NCBI RefSeq assembly: GCF_003363755.1
Contig: NZ_CP031396.1
Span: 992,001-1,056,000, forward strand
DNA from: Pseudomonas protegens
GTDB taxonomy: Bacteria > Pseudomonadota > Gammaproteobacteria > Pseudomonadales > Pseudomonadaceae
Direction: 5' to 3'
Length of the DNA stretch: 64,000 nt
Under the pieces are notes generated by a model, which was given only the letters and a program-made list of their open reading frames with translations, ran no database searches and was not told the DNA's origin. The position numbers were made by a program, and so were the translations under genes. Below, piece by piece: positions 6,505-15,239 of this stretch (within the stretch, counting starts at the first letter, position 1; the number at the start of each line of letters is the position of its first letter).

Positions 6505-8427
6505 TCAGGGCAGCTTCAGGGCCCGGGTGACGTCGGCCCAGGGCACGAACTTGAAGTTCTGGGTCTGCTCGGGCATGCGCTTGCGCCCGTCCTGGACCAC
6601 CAGCAGGCCCTGGCTCCAGGGCCCGCCGAGGTTGGCCGAGGTGACTTCCAGGCCGTCGGTTTCCGAGGCGCCGTCGATCCCCGCCGCGGCGTTGAGGCCG
6701 ACCCGGAAGGCACCGTGGGAAGCGAACGGCGGCTCGGCGTCCAGCACCAGGTAGCTGTCGTTGCCCTGGCTGGAAATCACCAGGTAGTCGCGGGCGTTGC
6801 TCTGGTACAGGGCCAGGCCCTCGACATCGGCCTGCAACAGGCCGCCGACCTTGATCACGCTGTGCAGGGTCGCCGGTTGTTCGGGGCGGGCGTCCAGGGC
6901 CCAGACCCCGACGTCCTCTTCCCCCAGGAACAGCCGCTGGCGCTGGTCGTCGGCGACGCAACCTTCGGGCTGGCTGGCCACCTTGAACTGGCGCACCAGC
7001 TCGCCCTGGGCACTGCCGGACGGCGCACTCAGGCGGTACTGGACGAAGGTGCCGTCCTTGTCGTTGGCAATCGCATAGATCTCGCCGCTGGCGGGCTGGA
7101 ACAGGCACAGGCCGTAGATCGCCTTGAGTGGCGTGGGGATCTCCCCGGCCTCGCGCAGCTCGCCGCTGGCACGGTCGATGGCGAACAGGCTGAGGCTGTT
7201 GCGGTCGCGGTTGCTGGCCACGGCCAGGTCCACGGTCTGCTGGCCCAGCTTGAAGTTGGGACGCACGTCGACGTTGTTCAGGCGCCCCACCGCCAGTTCC
7301 TGCAACAGCTTGCCCTGCAGGTCGTAGGCCAGCAGGCCCTGCTTCTTGTTGGTGCCCAGCACCCGGCTCAGGGACGGCTGCTGCGGGTGGACCCAGATCG
7401 CCGGGTCATCGGCGGCATCGCCCTGGCGCCCCACCGGTTCGCTCTGCACCGCCGCCTGCACGTTGGGCAATACCGGCGGCAGGGCCGGCGCGTGGGCCTG
7501 CCAGTCCAGCTGGCCCTGGTACAGGCGGCCATCCTCGTCATCGCGCAGCAACACTTGCAGGCCCTTGGCGCTGGCGCGCAGGGCGATGTTTTCCGGTTCC
7601 TTGAGGCCGCTCAGGGGCAAGCTGGCCTGGGCCGACCAGCCCTGCTCCTGCTGCTGATAGAGATGCAGTTGCGCGGCTTTCGGGTCCAGGCCCAGTACCC
7701 CGCCCGGCACCAGGGCCATGGCCCCGGCGCTTTTCCTGATCTCGCCAAAGGGCGCGCGCAGGGCCACCGGCTGGCGTGCAGTGTCGGCTTCGGCGTGGGC
7801 CGGGTAGGCCCACCAGCCGACGTTCTGTTCATTGACCAGCAGTTGCTGGGCGGCGTCATCCACCTGGCAGAACTTGGCCTCCGGCGGCAGCGGCAGGCCA
7901 CGCACCCGTCGCGGCTCGGCGCTCAGTTGTGCGCCGTGGCCCACCAGCCACTGCTCGCCCTTGCCCTCCTCGCCCACCAGGAACAGGAACAGGTTGCTGG
8001 CCTCGTCGCGGTACAGGCACAGGCCGTTGACCGGGAAGTCGCGGGGCGGCAGGTACAGCGGCTGGCCCCAATGCCGGGCCTTCGGGTCGAGGCTCAGCAG
8101 CAGTGCCTGCTGGCGTTCGTTGTCCAGGCTGGCCACCAGCAGTTGCTGGCCGGCGGCGCGGCTGTCCAGGCCGTTGAACGAGCCCTTGAAGCGGGCCAGC
8201 TGGCGGCCCTGTTCATCCAGCAGCAACAGGCCTTCGCGCTCGCTGGCCAGCAGCCGGTCGGCGCCTGTACCGGCGGGCACGAAGCCCAGCCCGGTGACGC
8301 CCGGGGTCTGCTCGGCCCAGGGTTTGAGGGTCAGGCCCGGCACGCCGGGGGCGGCCTGGGCAGCACTGCTGGCCAGGCCAATGCACAGCGCCAGCAGAGT
8401 GGTTTTCGCGGTCGATACAGTGCTCAT
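6505..8427 (-). CDS. Dual-domain beta-propeller phytase
   Basis: 640-residue secreted or periplasmic phosphatase. A signal peptide (TTLLALCIGLASSAAQA) is followed by a degenerate N-terminal propeller and a complete beta-propeller phytase domain from about residue 330: DAADDPAIWVHPQQP, LNNVDVRPNF, ASNRDRNSLSLFAID, ADVEGLALY and TDGLEVTSANLGG are the Ca-binding and active-site stretches of 3-phytases (EC 3.1.3.8). The two-domain architecture resembles PhyH-type enzymes. It releases phosphate from phytate. It lies between a TonB-dependent receptor and exbBD-tonB, and a Pho box precedes the receptor, so phosphate starvation is the likely inducer. The ATG at 8427 follows AAGGA. Confidence 0.9.
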   Translation of the reverse strand: MSTVSTAKTTLLALCIGLASSAAQAAPGVPGLTLKPWAEQTPGVTGLGFVPAGTGADRLLASEREGLLLLDEQGRQLARFKGSFNGLDSRAAGQQLLVASLDNERQQALLLSLDPKARHWGQPLYLPPRDFPVNGLCLYRDEASNLFLFLVGEEGKGEQWLVGHGAQLSAEPRRVRGLPLPPEAKFCQVDDAAQQLLVNEQNVGWWAYPAHAEADTARQPVALRAPFGEIRKSAGAMALVPGGVLGLDPKAAQLHLYQQQEQGWSAQASLPLSGLKEPENIALRASAKGLQVLLRDDEDGRLYQGQLDWQAHAPALPPVLPNVQAAVQSEPVGRQGDAADDPAIWVHPQQPSLSRVLGTNKKQGLLAYDLQGKLLQELAVGRLNNVDVRPNFKLGQQTVDLAVASNRDRNSLSLFAIDRASGELREAGEIPTPLKAIYGLCLFQPASGEIYAIANDKDGTFVQYRLSAPSGSAQGELVRQFKVASQPEGCVADDQRQRLFLGEEDVGVWALDARPEQPATLHSVIKVGGLLQADVEGLALYQSNARDYLVISSQGNDSYLVLDAEPPFASHGAFRVGLNAAAGIDGASETDGLEVTSANLGGPWSQGLLVVQDGRKRMPEQTQNFKFVPWADVTRALKLP

Positions 8428-8466
8428 CACAATCCTTGGAGGTGCAGTCGGGCAGCGGCCCGGTAC

Positions 8467-10989
8467 TTAGAAATGGGTGAAGGTCAGGCCGAGCTTGTAG
8501 GTCGGGCCGTATTCCTCGTACTGGGCGTTGTAGGAGCGGTTGCCGGTGTAGACGAAGTACGGCTGGTCGGTGAGGTTCTGCGCCTCGAAGCTCAGTTGCA
8601 GGTTCTTGCTCAGGGAATACTTGGCGCTGAAATCGACGAAGGTCTGGGCGTCCACGTGCAGGTCGTGGGCCTTGTCGCCGATCGAGGCCAGCTCATAGAG
8701 GTAGGCCGACTTGTAGTTGGCCGACAGGCGCAGACTGAGCTTGTCGTCTTCCCAACCGAGCATCAGGTTGCCCACGGTGTCCGACTGGTTGGGCAGGTCG
8801 ATGTCGCGCTTGCGGTTGACCCCGGCCTTCTGGTCGAAGCCTTCGATGCTCGCGCTGGAGCGGCTGAAGGTGCTGTTGGCGCCCAGCAGCAGGCCGTTCC
8901 ACGGCGCCGGCAGCCAGTCGAACTTCTGCGAGTAGGCCAGCTCCAGGCCATACAGCTTGGCGCTGTCGCCGTTGGCGAAGGTGTGCGCCTCGGAGAACCC
9001 GCTCCAGGCGCCGGTGCCGGCCAGGTCGGTGTTGTAGACGAAGTTCTGGATGTCCTTGTAGAACACGAAGGCCGAGACGCTGCCGGCGCGGCCCATGTAG
9101 TGCTCGATGCCCAGGTCCAGGTTGCTCGACTCCAGGGGCTTGAGGTCCGGGTTGCCGAAGGTCGCCTCGTCGCCGTCGATGACAAAGCCCGGGGCCAGCT
9201 GACCGAAGGTCGGGCGCACCACGCTCTTGGTCCAGGCCGCGCGCAGCTGGGTGTTCTTGTCCAGCTGGTAGCGCGCGTGCAGCCCGGGCAGCCAGTGCTG
9301 GTAGCGGCGCTTGGTGTCGGTGGCGGTGAAGGCGCCGTCGGTGACCCCGGTGCCCTTGGCCTCGAACTCGGTGCCCTCGTAGCGCAGGCCGGCAATGAAG
9401 CGCCAGTCGTCGATGTCCAGGGTGTTCATGAAGTAGCCGGCGTTGATGTCTTCGCGGATCTTGAAGTCGTTGACCCGGGATTCTTCTTCGTCGTAGAAGG
9501 CCGCCGGATTCAGGCCACCGATCAGTTGCTTGATGGCGCTGCCGCTGATGCCCGGGCCGAAGCGGCCCAGGGAATAGTCCACGCGGCCCTTCTGGAACTG
9601 CCCGAGGTTGAGCTGCTGGTCGGTGAAGCCCAGGGTGTCGAAGTCCTTGTAGACCCAGGCTTCCAGGTCGTTGTCCTTGTTGCGCCGGCTGACTTTGCCA
9701 CCGAACTTGAACTGCGCGGCGTAGCCACTGAGGTCATAGTCCCGGGCCAGGTCCAGGCGCAGGTTCTTCTCGGTGTCGGTGGTGTTCTGCTTTTCCCAGT
9801 CGACCTTGTCCAGGGTGAAGTTGGCCGCGTCAAAGAAGCCTGAGCCGATCACCGGGCGCGGCTTGCCGTTGTCGTAGAAGCCGCTGTCGGAAAAGTCGCT
9901 GTTGCCCTTGAAGGTGGCCCCGGCGATATGCGCCGGGCTGTCTTCGCTGGAGCGGCTGTAGCCGGTCTGGCCGCTGAGGGTCCACAGGCCCAACTGGCGC
10001 TCGCCGCCGAACACGTAGGACTGGATCTCCTGGGTTTCCTCGCGCTGCTTGAGCTTGCGCTTGGCCTCGGCGTCGCCGCGCTCCCCAACCGCCAGCGGGT
10101 CGGCGAACTCGATGCTGGTGGAGTTGCGCGTCTCGCTGTCCTTGTAGCGGCTGTAGAGGGTGCGCAGGTAGTAGCTGCTGCTGTCGTCGGGCTTGTAGTC
10201 GAAGTTCAGGCCGCCGCCGGCCCGCTCGCGGCTGATGGCGTAGTCGCGCTGCTCGAACTCCTGCAGCCTGGCGCCGCGCTCGAAGTCCCAGGCGCCGCCG
10301 GTCTCGACGTTGTCGGAGCCGAAATCGCGCTTCTGCCAGCTCAGGGCCGCGGCCACGCCGAAGTTGTCGATGCCGTCGCCGAGGCTGAAGCGGTTGCTCG
10401 CCGCGCCGGAGAATTTCGGGCTGGTCTGGCGGGTGTTCTGGTCGTAGCTGGCCTCGCTGCTGCCGCTGTAGAACAGGCCCTTGTGGTCGAAGGCCGAGAG
10501 GCTTTTCACGTCCACGGTGCCGCCCAGGGAGTTGGCGTCCATGTCCGGGGTCAGGGTCTTGATCACCGACAGCGACTGCACCAGCTCCGAGGGCAGCACA
10601 TCCAGGGCCACGGCGCGGCGCGCGCTTTCCGGGGACGGCACCAGGGTGCCGTTGATGGTCACGCTGTTGAGGTCCGGGCCCAGGCCGCGGACGCTGACAA
10701 AGCGCCCTTCGCCCTGGTCGCGCTCGATGCTGATGCCCGGCAGGCGCTGCGCCGCTTCGGCGGCGTTCTGGTCCGGCAACTGGGCCACGCCGTCGGCGTG
10801 TACCACGCTCTGGATGCTGTCCGAACGCCGTTGTTCCTTGAGCGCCTGATCGATGCTGGCCGCCTGGCCCACCACTTGGACGTGCTCGGTGGCGGCCGTT
10901 TCGGCGGCGCTCAAGCGTTCACTGGCGATGGCCATGGCCAGCGCGGTCAAGGTAAAGCTGACCAGCCCGGGACTGCTGCGCTTGTACAT
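8467..10989 (-). CDS. TonB-dependent outer-membrane receptor linked to phytase
   Basis: 840-residue receptor. A signal peptide ends near SERLSAA, a candidate TonB box is EHVQVVG, the plug domain contains NAAEAAQRLPGISIERDQGE, VSVRGLGPDLNSVTINGT and ANSLGGTVDVKS, and a 22-strand barrel ends with a terminal Phe (YKLGLTFTHF). Such receptors beside beta-propeller phytases are known in Caulobacter and other proteobacteria and are thought to take up phytate or its products. The start at 10989 (MYKRSSPGL) has GGAGG upstream, whereas longer in-frame extensions lack one. It is the first gene of the operon, with a Pho box 75 bp upstream. Confidence 0.92.
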   Translation of the reverse strand: MYKRSSPGLVSFTLTALAMAIASERLSAAETAATEHVQVVGQAASIDQALKEQRRSDSIQSVVHADGVAQLPDQNAAEAAQRLPGISIERDQGEGRFVSVRGLGPDLNSVTINGTLVPSPESARRAVALDVLPSELVQSLSVIKTLTPDMDANSLGGTVDVKSLSAFDHKGLFYSGSSEASYDQNTRQTSPKFSGAASNRFSLGDGIDNFGVAAALSWQKRDFGSDNVETGGAWDFERGARLQEFEQRDYAISRERAGGGLNFDYKPDDSSSYYLRTLYSRYKDSETRNSTSIEFADPLAVGERGDAEAKRKLKQREETQEIQSYVFGGERQLGLWTLSGQTGYSRSSEDSPAHIAGATFKGNSDFSDSGFYDNGKPRPVIGSGFFDAANFTLDKVDWEKQNTTDTEKNLRLDLARDYDLSGYAAQFKFGGKVSRRNKDNDLEAWVYKDFDTLGFTDQQLNLGQFQKGRVDYSLGRFGPGISGSAIKQLIGGLNPAAFYDEEESRVNDFKIREDINAGYFMNTLDIDDWRFIAGLRYEGTEFEAKGTGVTDGAFTATDTKRRYQHWLPGLHARYQLDKNTQLRAAWTKSVVRPTFGQLAPGFVIDGDEATFGNPDLKPLESSNLDLGIEHYMGRAGSVSAFVFYKDIQNFVYNTDLAGTGAWSGFSEAHTFANGDSAKLYGLELAYSQKFDWLPAPWNGLLLGANSTFSRSSASIEGFDQKAGVNRKRDIDLPNQSDTVGNLMLGWEDDKLSLRLSANYKSAYLYELASIGDKAHDLHVDAQTFVDFSAKYSLSKNLQLSFEAQNLTDQPYFVYTGNRSYNAQYEEYGPTYKLGLTFTHF

Positions 10990-11063
10990 GAGGTTCCTCC
11001 CCAAGAGTCCGCCAACGCCGGGCAAGGGGCCCGGCAACTGGGAGGGCACGCTAGGGTTGGCGA

Positions 11064-11081
11064 ATGACGGTTCTGTGACAG
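11064..11081 (-). promoter_or_regulatory. Pho box upstream of the receptor-phytase operon
   Basis: On the minus strand the site reads CTGTCACAGAACCGTCAT: two 7-bp half-sites (CTGTCAC and CCGTCAT) with a 4-bp spacer, each matching 6 of 7 of the PhoB consensus CTGTCAT, with the canonical 11-bp periodicity. It ends 75 bp before the receptor ATG. Confidence 0.75.
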
Positions 11082-11151
11082 GCCTGGTCGGCAGGTCGCC
11101 AAAACAGCCGTTTCCCCGGGTTTCGCCCCGGCAAATGAGCTGAATTGACCC

Positions 11152-11288
11152 CTGCGGGAGCGGGCTTGCCGGCAAAAGCCATCACCCGTCGGGCGCAGGT
11201 CTTGCGGGCCCCATTGCCGGCAAGCCGGCTCCTACACATCCGTGGCGCCCCCGACGCCCCGTAGGAGCGGGCTTGCCCGCGAAGAGGC
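11152..11288. repeat. Cluster of three REP sequences
   Basis: Three REP units in alternating orientation: GCGGGAGCGGGCTTGCCGGC (plus, about 11155-11174), its inverted relative TTGCCGGCAAGCCGGCTCCT (about 11214-11233), and GTAGGAGCGGGCTTGCCCGC (about 11261-11280). They occupy the gap between two divergent transcription units that each carry a Pho box. Confidence 0.85.
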
Positions 11289-11363
11289 CCTCGAGGCGAC
11301 CCCATCCAGCAAAAAAAAACGCCTGAACCCTGAGCTGATTCGACCCCTCGACGGTTTTTTCCG

Positions 11364-11381
11364 CTGTCACCACACCGTCAC
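11364..11381 (+). promoter_or_regulatory. Candidate Pho box upstream of GGDEF gene
   Basis: CTGTCACCACACCGTCAC has two 7-bp half-sites separated by 4 bp, matching the PhoB consensus at 6 and 5 of 7 positions, respectively. It lies 52 bp before the ATG of the GGDEF protein and is nearly the same sequence as the Pho box of the divergent receptor operon. Confidence 0.6.
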
Positions 11382-11433
11382 AAACATCTGCTGTGCTGGC
11401 GCCCTCTCACTCCTGGCAAAAAGGATCGCGGCC

Positions 11434-12348
11434 ATGTTCTGCGTGCTCAAACCCCACCGCTGGAAACTCGCCGCGCTGTTGCTGGCGGCCAATGCCGGGC
11501 TGTTGCTGCACCTGGCTTGCGGCAGCCTGAAATCAGTCAGCGAGTGGCAATGGCTGGACATCATCGGCGAAGGCGGCTCGGCACTGCTGGCCCTGGTCTG
11601 GCTCGCACTGGTGCTCAAGAGCCGCCCCGCCGGCCGGGTCACCAACTACCTGGCCCTGGGCCTGAGCTGCATTTTCTTTTCCTGGTGGATCGACAGCCTC
11701 GACGAGTTCATCCGCCTGCCCGCCAGCATCACCTGGGACCACTGGCTGGAGTCCGGGCCGATGCCCATCGGCATGATCCTGCTGACCATCGGCATCTACC
11801 ACTGGCACCGCGAACAGCTGGCCATCAGCGCGCAGATGGAAAAGAAGGAACGGCTGTTTCGCGAGCACCGGCAGTTCGACAAGCTCACGCCCCTGGCCGG
11901 CGCCGACTACCTCAAGCGCGAGCTGGCCGCCAGCCTGGAGGACAGTCGCCGCCAGCAGCAGCCGTTGTCGTTGCTGGCCCTGGACCTGGATCATTTCGCC
12001 GCGATCAACCAGGACTACGGCCACGCCGAAGGGGATGCGGTGCTGCAGGCCCTGAGCCATGTGCTGCTGCTCAACCTGCGGCGCCAGGACCTGCTGTGCC
12101 GACTGGCCGGCGACCGCTTCGTGGTGCTCTTGCCCAACACCGGCGAGAGCCAGGCCCGACTGCTGGCCCTGGAACTGCAACAGGCGGTGCAGGGCCTGGC
12201 GCACAAGACCCGGCAACACGGCGAGCGCCTGCACCTGGCGGCCAGCACCGCGGTGGTGATGGCCCTGGAGGAGACCCCGGAGGTCCTGCTCAAACGCCTC
12301 AACCTGGCCCTGGCCCGGGCCAAGCAGCCCCTGGCGAAAACCGCCTGA
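11434..12348 (+). CDS. Membrane GGDEF-domain protein with degenerate active site
   Basis: 304-residue protein. Four predicted membrane helices occupy residues about 8-115 (LAALLLAANAGLLLHLACG, GSALLALVWLALVL, YLALGLSCIFFSWWI, MPIGMILLTIGIYHW), followed by a GGDEF domain (LALDLDHFAAINQDYGHAEG). The signature loop reads A-G-D-R-F (residues 225-229) instead of GG(D/E)EF, so diguanylate cyclase activity is doubtful. The RxxD inhibitory site (RRQD, five residues before the loop) is intact, so it may bind c-di-GMP instead. ATG 11434 is preceded by AAGGAT. The gene is followed within 9 bp by an araC-type regulator, so the two are probably co-transcribed, possibly under the upstream Pho box. Confidence 0.85.
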   Translation: MFCVLKPHRWKLAALLLAANAGLLLHLACGSLKSVSEWQWLDIIGEGGSALLALVWLALVLKSRPAGRVTNYLALGLSCIFFSWWIDSLDEFIRLPASITWDHWLESGPMPIGMILLTIGIYHWHREQLAISAQMEKKERLFREHRQFDKLTPLAGADYLKRELAASLEDSRRQQQPLSLLALDLDHFAAINQDYGHAEGDAVLQALSHVLLLNLRRQDLLCRLAGDRFVVLLPNTGESQARLLALELQQAVQGLAHKTRQHGERLHLAASTAVVMALEETPEVLLKRLNLALARAKQPLAKTA

Positions 12349-12357
12349 GGCGCCGTC

Positions 12358-13395
12358 ATGACCGTGAAGACCCACTGGTACGAAGCCGATACCCGCTTCA
12401 TCCCCGGGCACTATCAACCGGCGGCGCTGATCGACCTGGCGCTGTCGCGGGACATCGACAGCCATCGCCTGCTGCGCGGCACCGGGCTGTTCCACGAGGA
12501 CATCCTGGCCGGACAGACCCGTCTCAGCCCGCAGCAGTTCCTGGCGCTGATCGGCAACAGCCGGCGCCTGCTGGACGCCGACGACAGCAGTTTCCTGTTT
12601 GGCCAGCGCCTGCTGCCCGGGCACTACGGCGCCGCCAGCCATGCCTTGCGCCATGCCCAGAACCTGCATCAGGCCCTGGACACCCTGGTGCAGCAGCAGG
12701 CCCTGCTCAGCCCCCTGCTGAGCCTACGCCTGGTGCTGGATGAGCAGCATGCCTATTGCTACTGGCTGGACAGCTGCGGCGCCGGCGAGCACGGGCGCTT
12801 CCTGCTGGAAGCCAGCATGACTTCGCTGGTGGCCATGAGTCAGTGGCTCAGCGGCCAGCGCCTGCCCTGGGAATGCAGCTTCAGCCATGCCGAGCCGCGC
12901 TACGTCGAGCAGTACTGGGTGCACCTGGGGGAACAGACCCAGTTCCGGCGGCCCCTGGACCTGATGCGCATCCCCCGGCAATACCTGACCCGGCCCTGGC
13001 CCGGGGCCTCGGCCACCGCCGGCCAGGTGGCGCGCCTGGAAGCCGACGAACACCTGCGCCAGCTGGGTTTTTCCGGGAGTTTTCTCGATGCCCTGGACCG
13101 CTACCTGCAAGCCAACGTGCGGCATGCGCCGAGCCTGGAACAGACCGCCCAGGCCTTCGCCATGAGCCCGGCGACCCTCAAGCGCAAGCTGAGCAAGCAC
13201 CACAGCGGCTACCAGCAGCAGGTGGACCGGGTGCGCAAGCAGGTGGCGCTGTACCTGTACCAGATCAGGGGCTGGAGCAACGAGGCAGTGGCCGAGTACC
13301 TGAACTTCAATGACCCGGCCAACTTCCGCCGCTCCTTCAAGCGCTGGACCGGCAGCACCCCAACCCTGATCCGGCAGTTGCTGGGCAACAGCTGA
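12358..13395 (+). CDS. AraC-family transcriptional regulator
   Basis: 345-residue regulator. The N-terminal half is an arabinose-binding-like domain of the OruR/ArgR type (SFLFGQRLLPGHYGAASHAL, GEQTQFRRPLDLMRIPRQYL). The C-terminal AraC DNA-binding domain occupies about residues 240-340: HAPSLEQTAQAFAMSPATLK is the first helix-turn-helix, and WSNEAVAEYLNFNDPANFRR leads into the conserved FKRWTGSTP end of the second. It follows the GGDEF gene by 9 bp and points towards gapN, which begins 140 bp downstream. Ligand and targets are unknown; gapN or the GGDEF gene are candidates by position only. Confidence 0.9.
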   Translation: MTVKTHWYEADTRFIPGHYQPAALIDLALSRDIDSHRLLRGTGLFHEDILAGQTRLSPQQFLALIGNSRRLLDADDSSFLFGQRLLPGHYGAASHALRHAQNLHQALDTLVQQQALLSPLLSLRLVLDEQHAYCYWLDSCGAGEHGRFLLEASMTSLVAMSQWLSGQRLPWECSFSHAEPRYVEQYWVHLGEQTQFRRPLDLMRIPRQYLTRPWPGASATAGQVARLEADEHLRQLGFSGSFLDALDRYLQANVRHAPSLEQTAQAFAMSPATLKRKLSKHHSGYQQQVDRVRKQVALYLYQIRGWSNEAVAEYLNFNDPANFRRSFKRWTGSTPTLIRQLLGNS

Positions 13396-13535
13396 AACGT
13401 TTAACCTCGAACCATGACCGCGGGTGTGCCAACTGCACAAAGCGCTAAAGCCGCAGGCCATTCAGGCGTATAAACCTTGGAGCGATGGCGCCACTGTCAT
13501 CCGCGCCGGAGCCATTTCCAACACGGGGTAGAGTC

Positions 13536-15161
13536 ATGACCACAGCCAATGTCCTCAACAACCTGTTTCCTGCTGCCGCCGACATCCCCGAAGCCTATCG
13601 CCTGCCCGATCCGGTGGAGCAGCGCGACTACCTGGTAGACGGTGAGCTGCGCACCTGGAACGGCCCCCTGGCCCAGGTCCGCAGCCCGATCTACTTGAGC
13701 GGCGCCGACGGCGACCAGCAAGTGATTCTCGGCAGCACGCCGCTGCTGGACGCTGATACCGCCCTCACCGCCCTGGACGCCGCCGTGCGCGCCTACGACC
13801 GCGGCCAGGGCGCCTGGCCAACGATGCGCGTGGCTGAGCGCATCCAGCACGTGGAAGCTTTCCTGGCGCGCATGCGCGAACAGCGCACAGCAGTGGTCAA
13901 GTTGCTGATGTGGGAAATCGGCAAGAACCTCAAGGACTCGGAGAAAGAGTTCGACCGCACCTGCGACTACATCGTCGACACCATCGGCGCGCTCAAGGAA
14001 CTGGACCGGCGCTCCAGCCGCTTCGAACTGGAGCAGGACACCCTCGGCCAGATCCGCCGCGTGCCCCTGGGCGTGGCCCTGTGCATGGGCCCCTACAACT
14101 ACCCGCTGAACGAAACCTTCACCACCCTGATCCCGGCGCTGATCATGGGCAACACCGTGGTGTTCAAGCCGGCCAAGCTCGGCGTGCTGCTGATCCGCCC
14201 GCTGCTCGAAGCCTTCCGCGACAGCTTCCCGGCCGGGGTGATCAACGTCATCTACGGCAGCGGCCGCGAGACCGTCAGCGCGCTGATGGCCAGCGGCAAG
14301 ATCGACATCTTCGCCTTCATCGGCACCAACAAGGCCGCCAGCGACCTGAAGAAACTCCACCCCAAGCCGCACCGCCTGCGCGCGGCCCTGGGCCTGGACG
14401 CGAAGAACCCGGGAATCGTGCTGCCCGATGCCGACCTGGACAACGCGGTCAGCGAGGCCGTTACCGGCGCGCTGTCGTTCAACGGCCAGCGCTGCACCGC
14501 GCTGAAGATCCTGTTCGTCCATGAAAGCGTGGTGGAGCGCTTTATCCAGCAGTTCAACGCCAAGCTGCAAGGCCTCAAGCCGGGCATGCCCTGGGAGCCG
14601 GGCGTGGCCCTGACGCCACTGCCGGAAAACACCAAGGTCGATTACCTGCACGCCCTGGTAGCCGATGCCCAGGCCCACGGCGCCCAGGTGGTGAACCCCC
14701 ATGGCGGCGAGTCGCGGGCGTCGTTCTTCTACCCGGCGGTGCTGTACCCGGTGAACCCGCAGATGCGCGTCTACCACGAGGAACAGTTCGGCCCGGTGGT
14801 GCCCATCGTGCCCTACCGCGACCTGGACACGGTGATCGACTACGTCCTGGAGTCGGACTTCGGCCAGCAACTGAGCCTGTTCGGCAGCGACCCGGCGGTG
14901 ATCGGCCGGCTGGTGGACACCTTCGCCAACCAGGTCGGGCGGATCAACATCAACGCCCAGTGCCAGCGCGGCCCGGACACCTTCCCCTTCAACGGCCGCA
15001 AGAACTCCGCCGAGGGCACGCTGTCGGTGCATGATGCGTTGCGCACCTTCTCGATCCGCACCCTGGTGGCGACCAAGTTCCAGGAGCGCAACAAGGAGCT
15101 GATCAGTGACATCATCCGCAACCGCGACTCCAGCTTCCTGACCACCGACTACATTTTCTAA
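13536..15161 (+). CDS. gapN: GapN-like NADP-dependent glyceraldehyde-3-phosphate dehydrogenase (ALDH family)
   Basis: 541-residue aldehyde dehydrogenase-superfamily protein, annotated in pseudomonads as non-phosphorylating, NADP-dependent GAPDH, which yields 3-phosphoglycerate and NADPH. Cofactor site landmarks are GPYNYPLNETFTTLIPAL, VFKPAKLG and FIGTNKAASDLKK. The nucleophile Cys320 lies in FNGQRCTALK. Notably, the general-base Glu normally found in LELGGK is replaced: the segment reads LGLDAKNPGIVL, with Gly286 at the Glu position. The ATG at 13536 is used because the upstream frame has no homology-like content, although the Shine-Dalgarno (GGGGTAGAG) is modest. The C-terminus (SSFLTTDYIF) is longer than classical ALDHs. 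Confidence 0.85.
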   Translation: MTTANVLNNLFPAAADIPEAYRLPDPVEQRDYLVDGELRTWNGPLAQVRSPIYLSGADGDQQVILGSTPLLDADTALTALDAAVRAYDRGQGAWPTMRVAERIQHVEAFLARMREQRTAVVKLLMWEIGKNLKDSEKEFDRTCDYIVDTIGALKELDRRSSRFELEQDTLGQIRRVPLGVALCMGPYNYPLNETFTTLIPALIMGNTVVFKPAKLGVLLIRPLLEAFRDSFPAGVINVIYGSGRETVSALMASGKIDIFAFIGTNKAASDLKKLHPKPHRLRAALGLDAKNPGIVLPDADLDNAVSEAVTGALSFNGQRCTALKILFVHESVVERFIQQFNAKLQGLKPGMPWEPGVALTPLPENTKVDYLHALVADAQAHGAQVVNPHGGESRASFFYPAVLYPVNPQMRVYHEEQFGPVVPIVPYRDLDTVIDYVLESDFGQQLSLFGSDPAVIGRLVDTFANQVGRININAQCQRGPDTFPFNGRKNSAEGTLSVHDALRTFSIRTLVATKFQERNKELISDIIRNRDSSFLTTDYIF

Positions 15162-15239
15162 AAGCGCCTGGCCGGGGCTCGCCACGCGGCGAGTCGCGGC
15201 TACTGATTCAGCCACTCATTAGCTATTGGAGAAACCGGT

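Noticed and set aside
6715..9843. A 1042-codon open frame on the plus strand
   Set aside because: It is antisense to the phytase and the TonB-dependent receptor, has low-complexity Gln/Val/Gly-rich content and no domain; it reflects GC-biased third positions.
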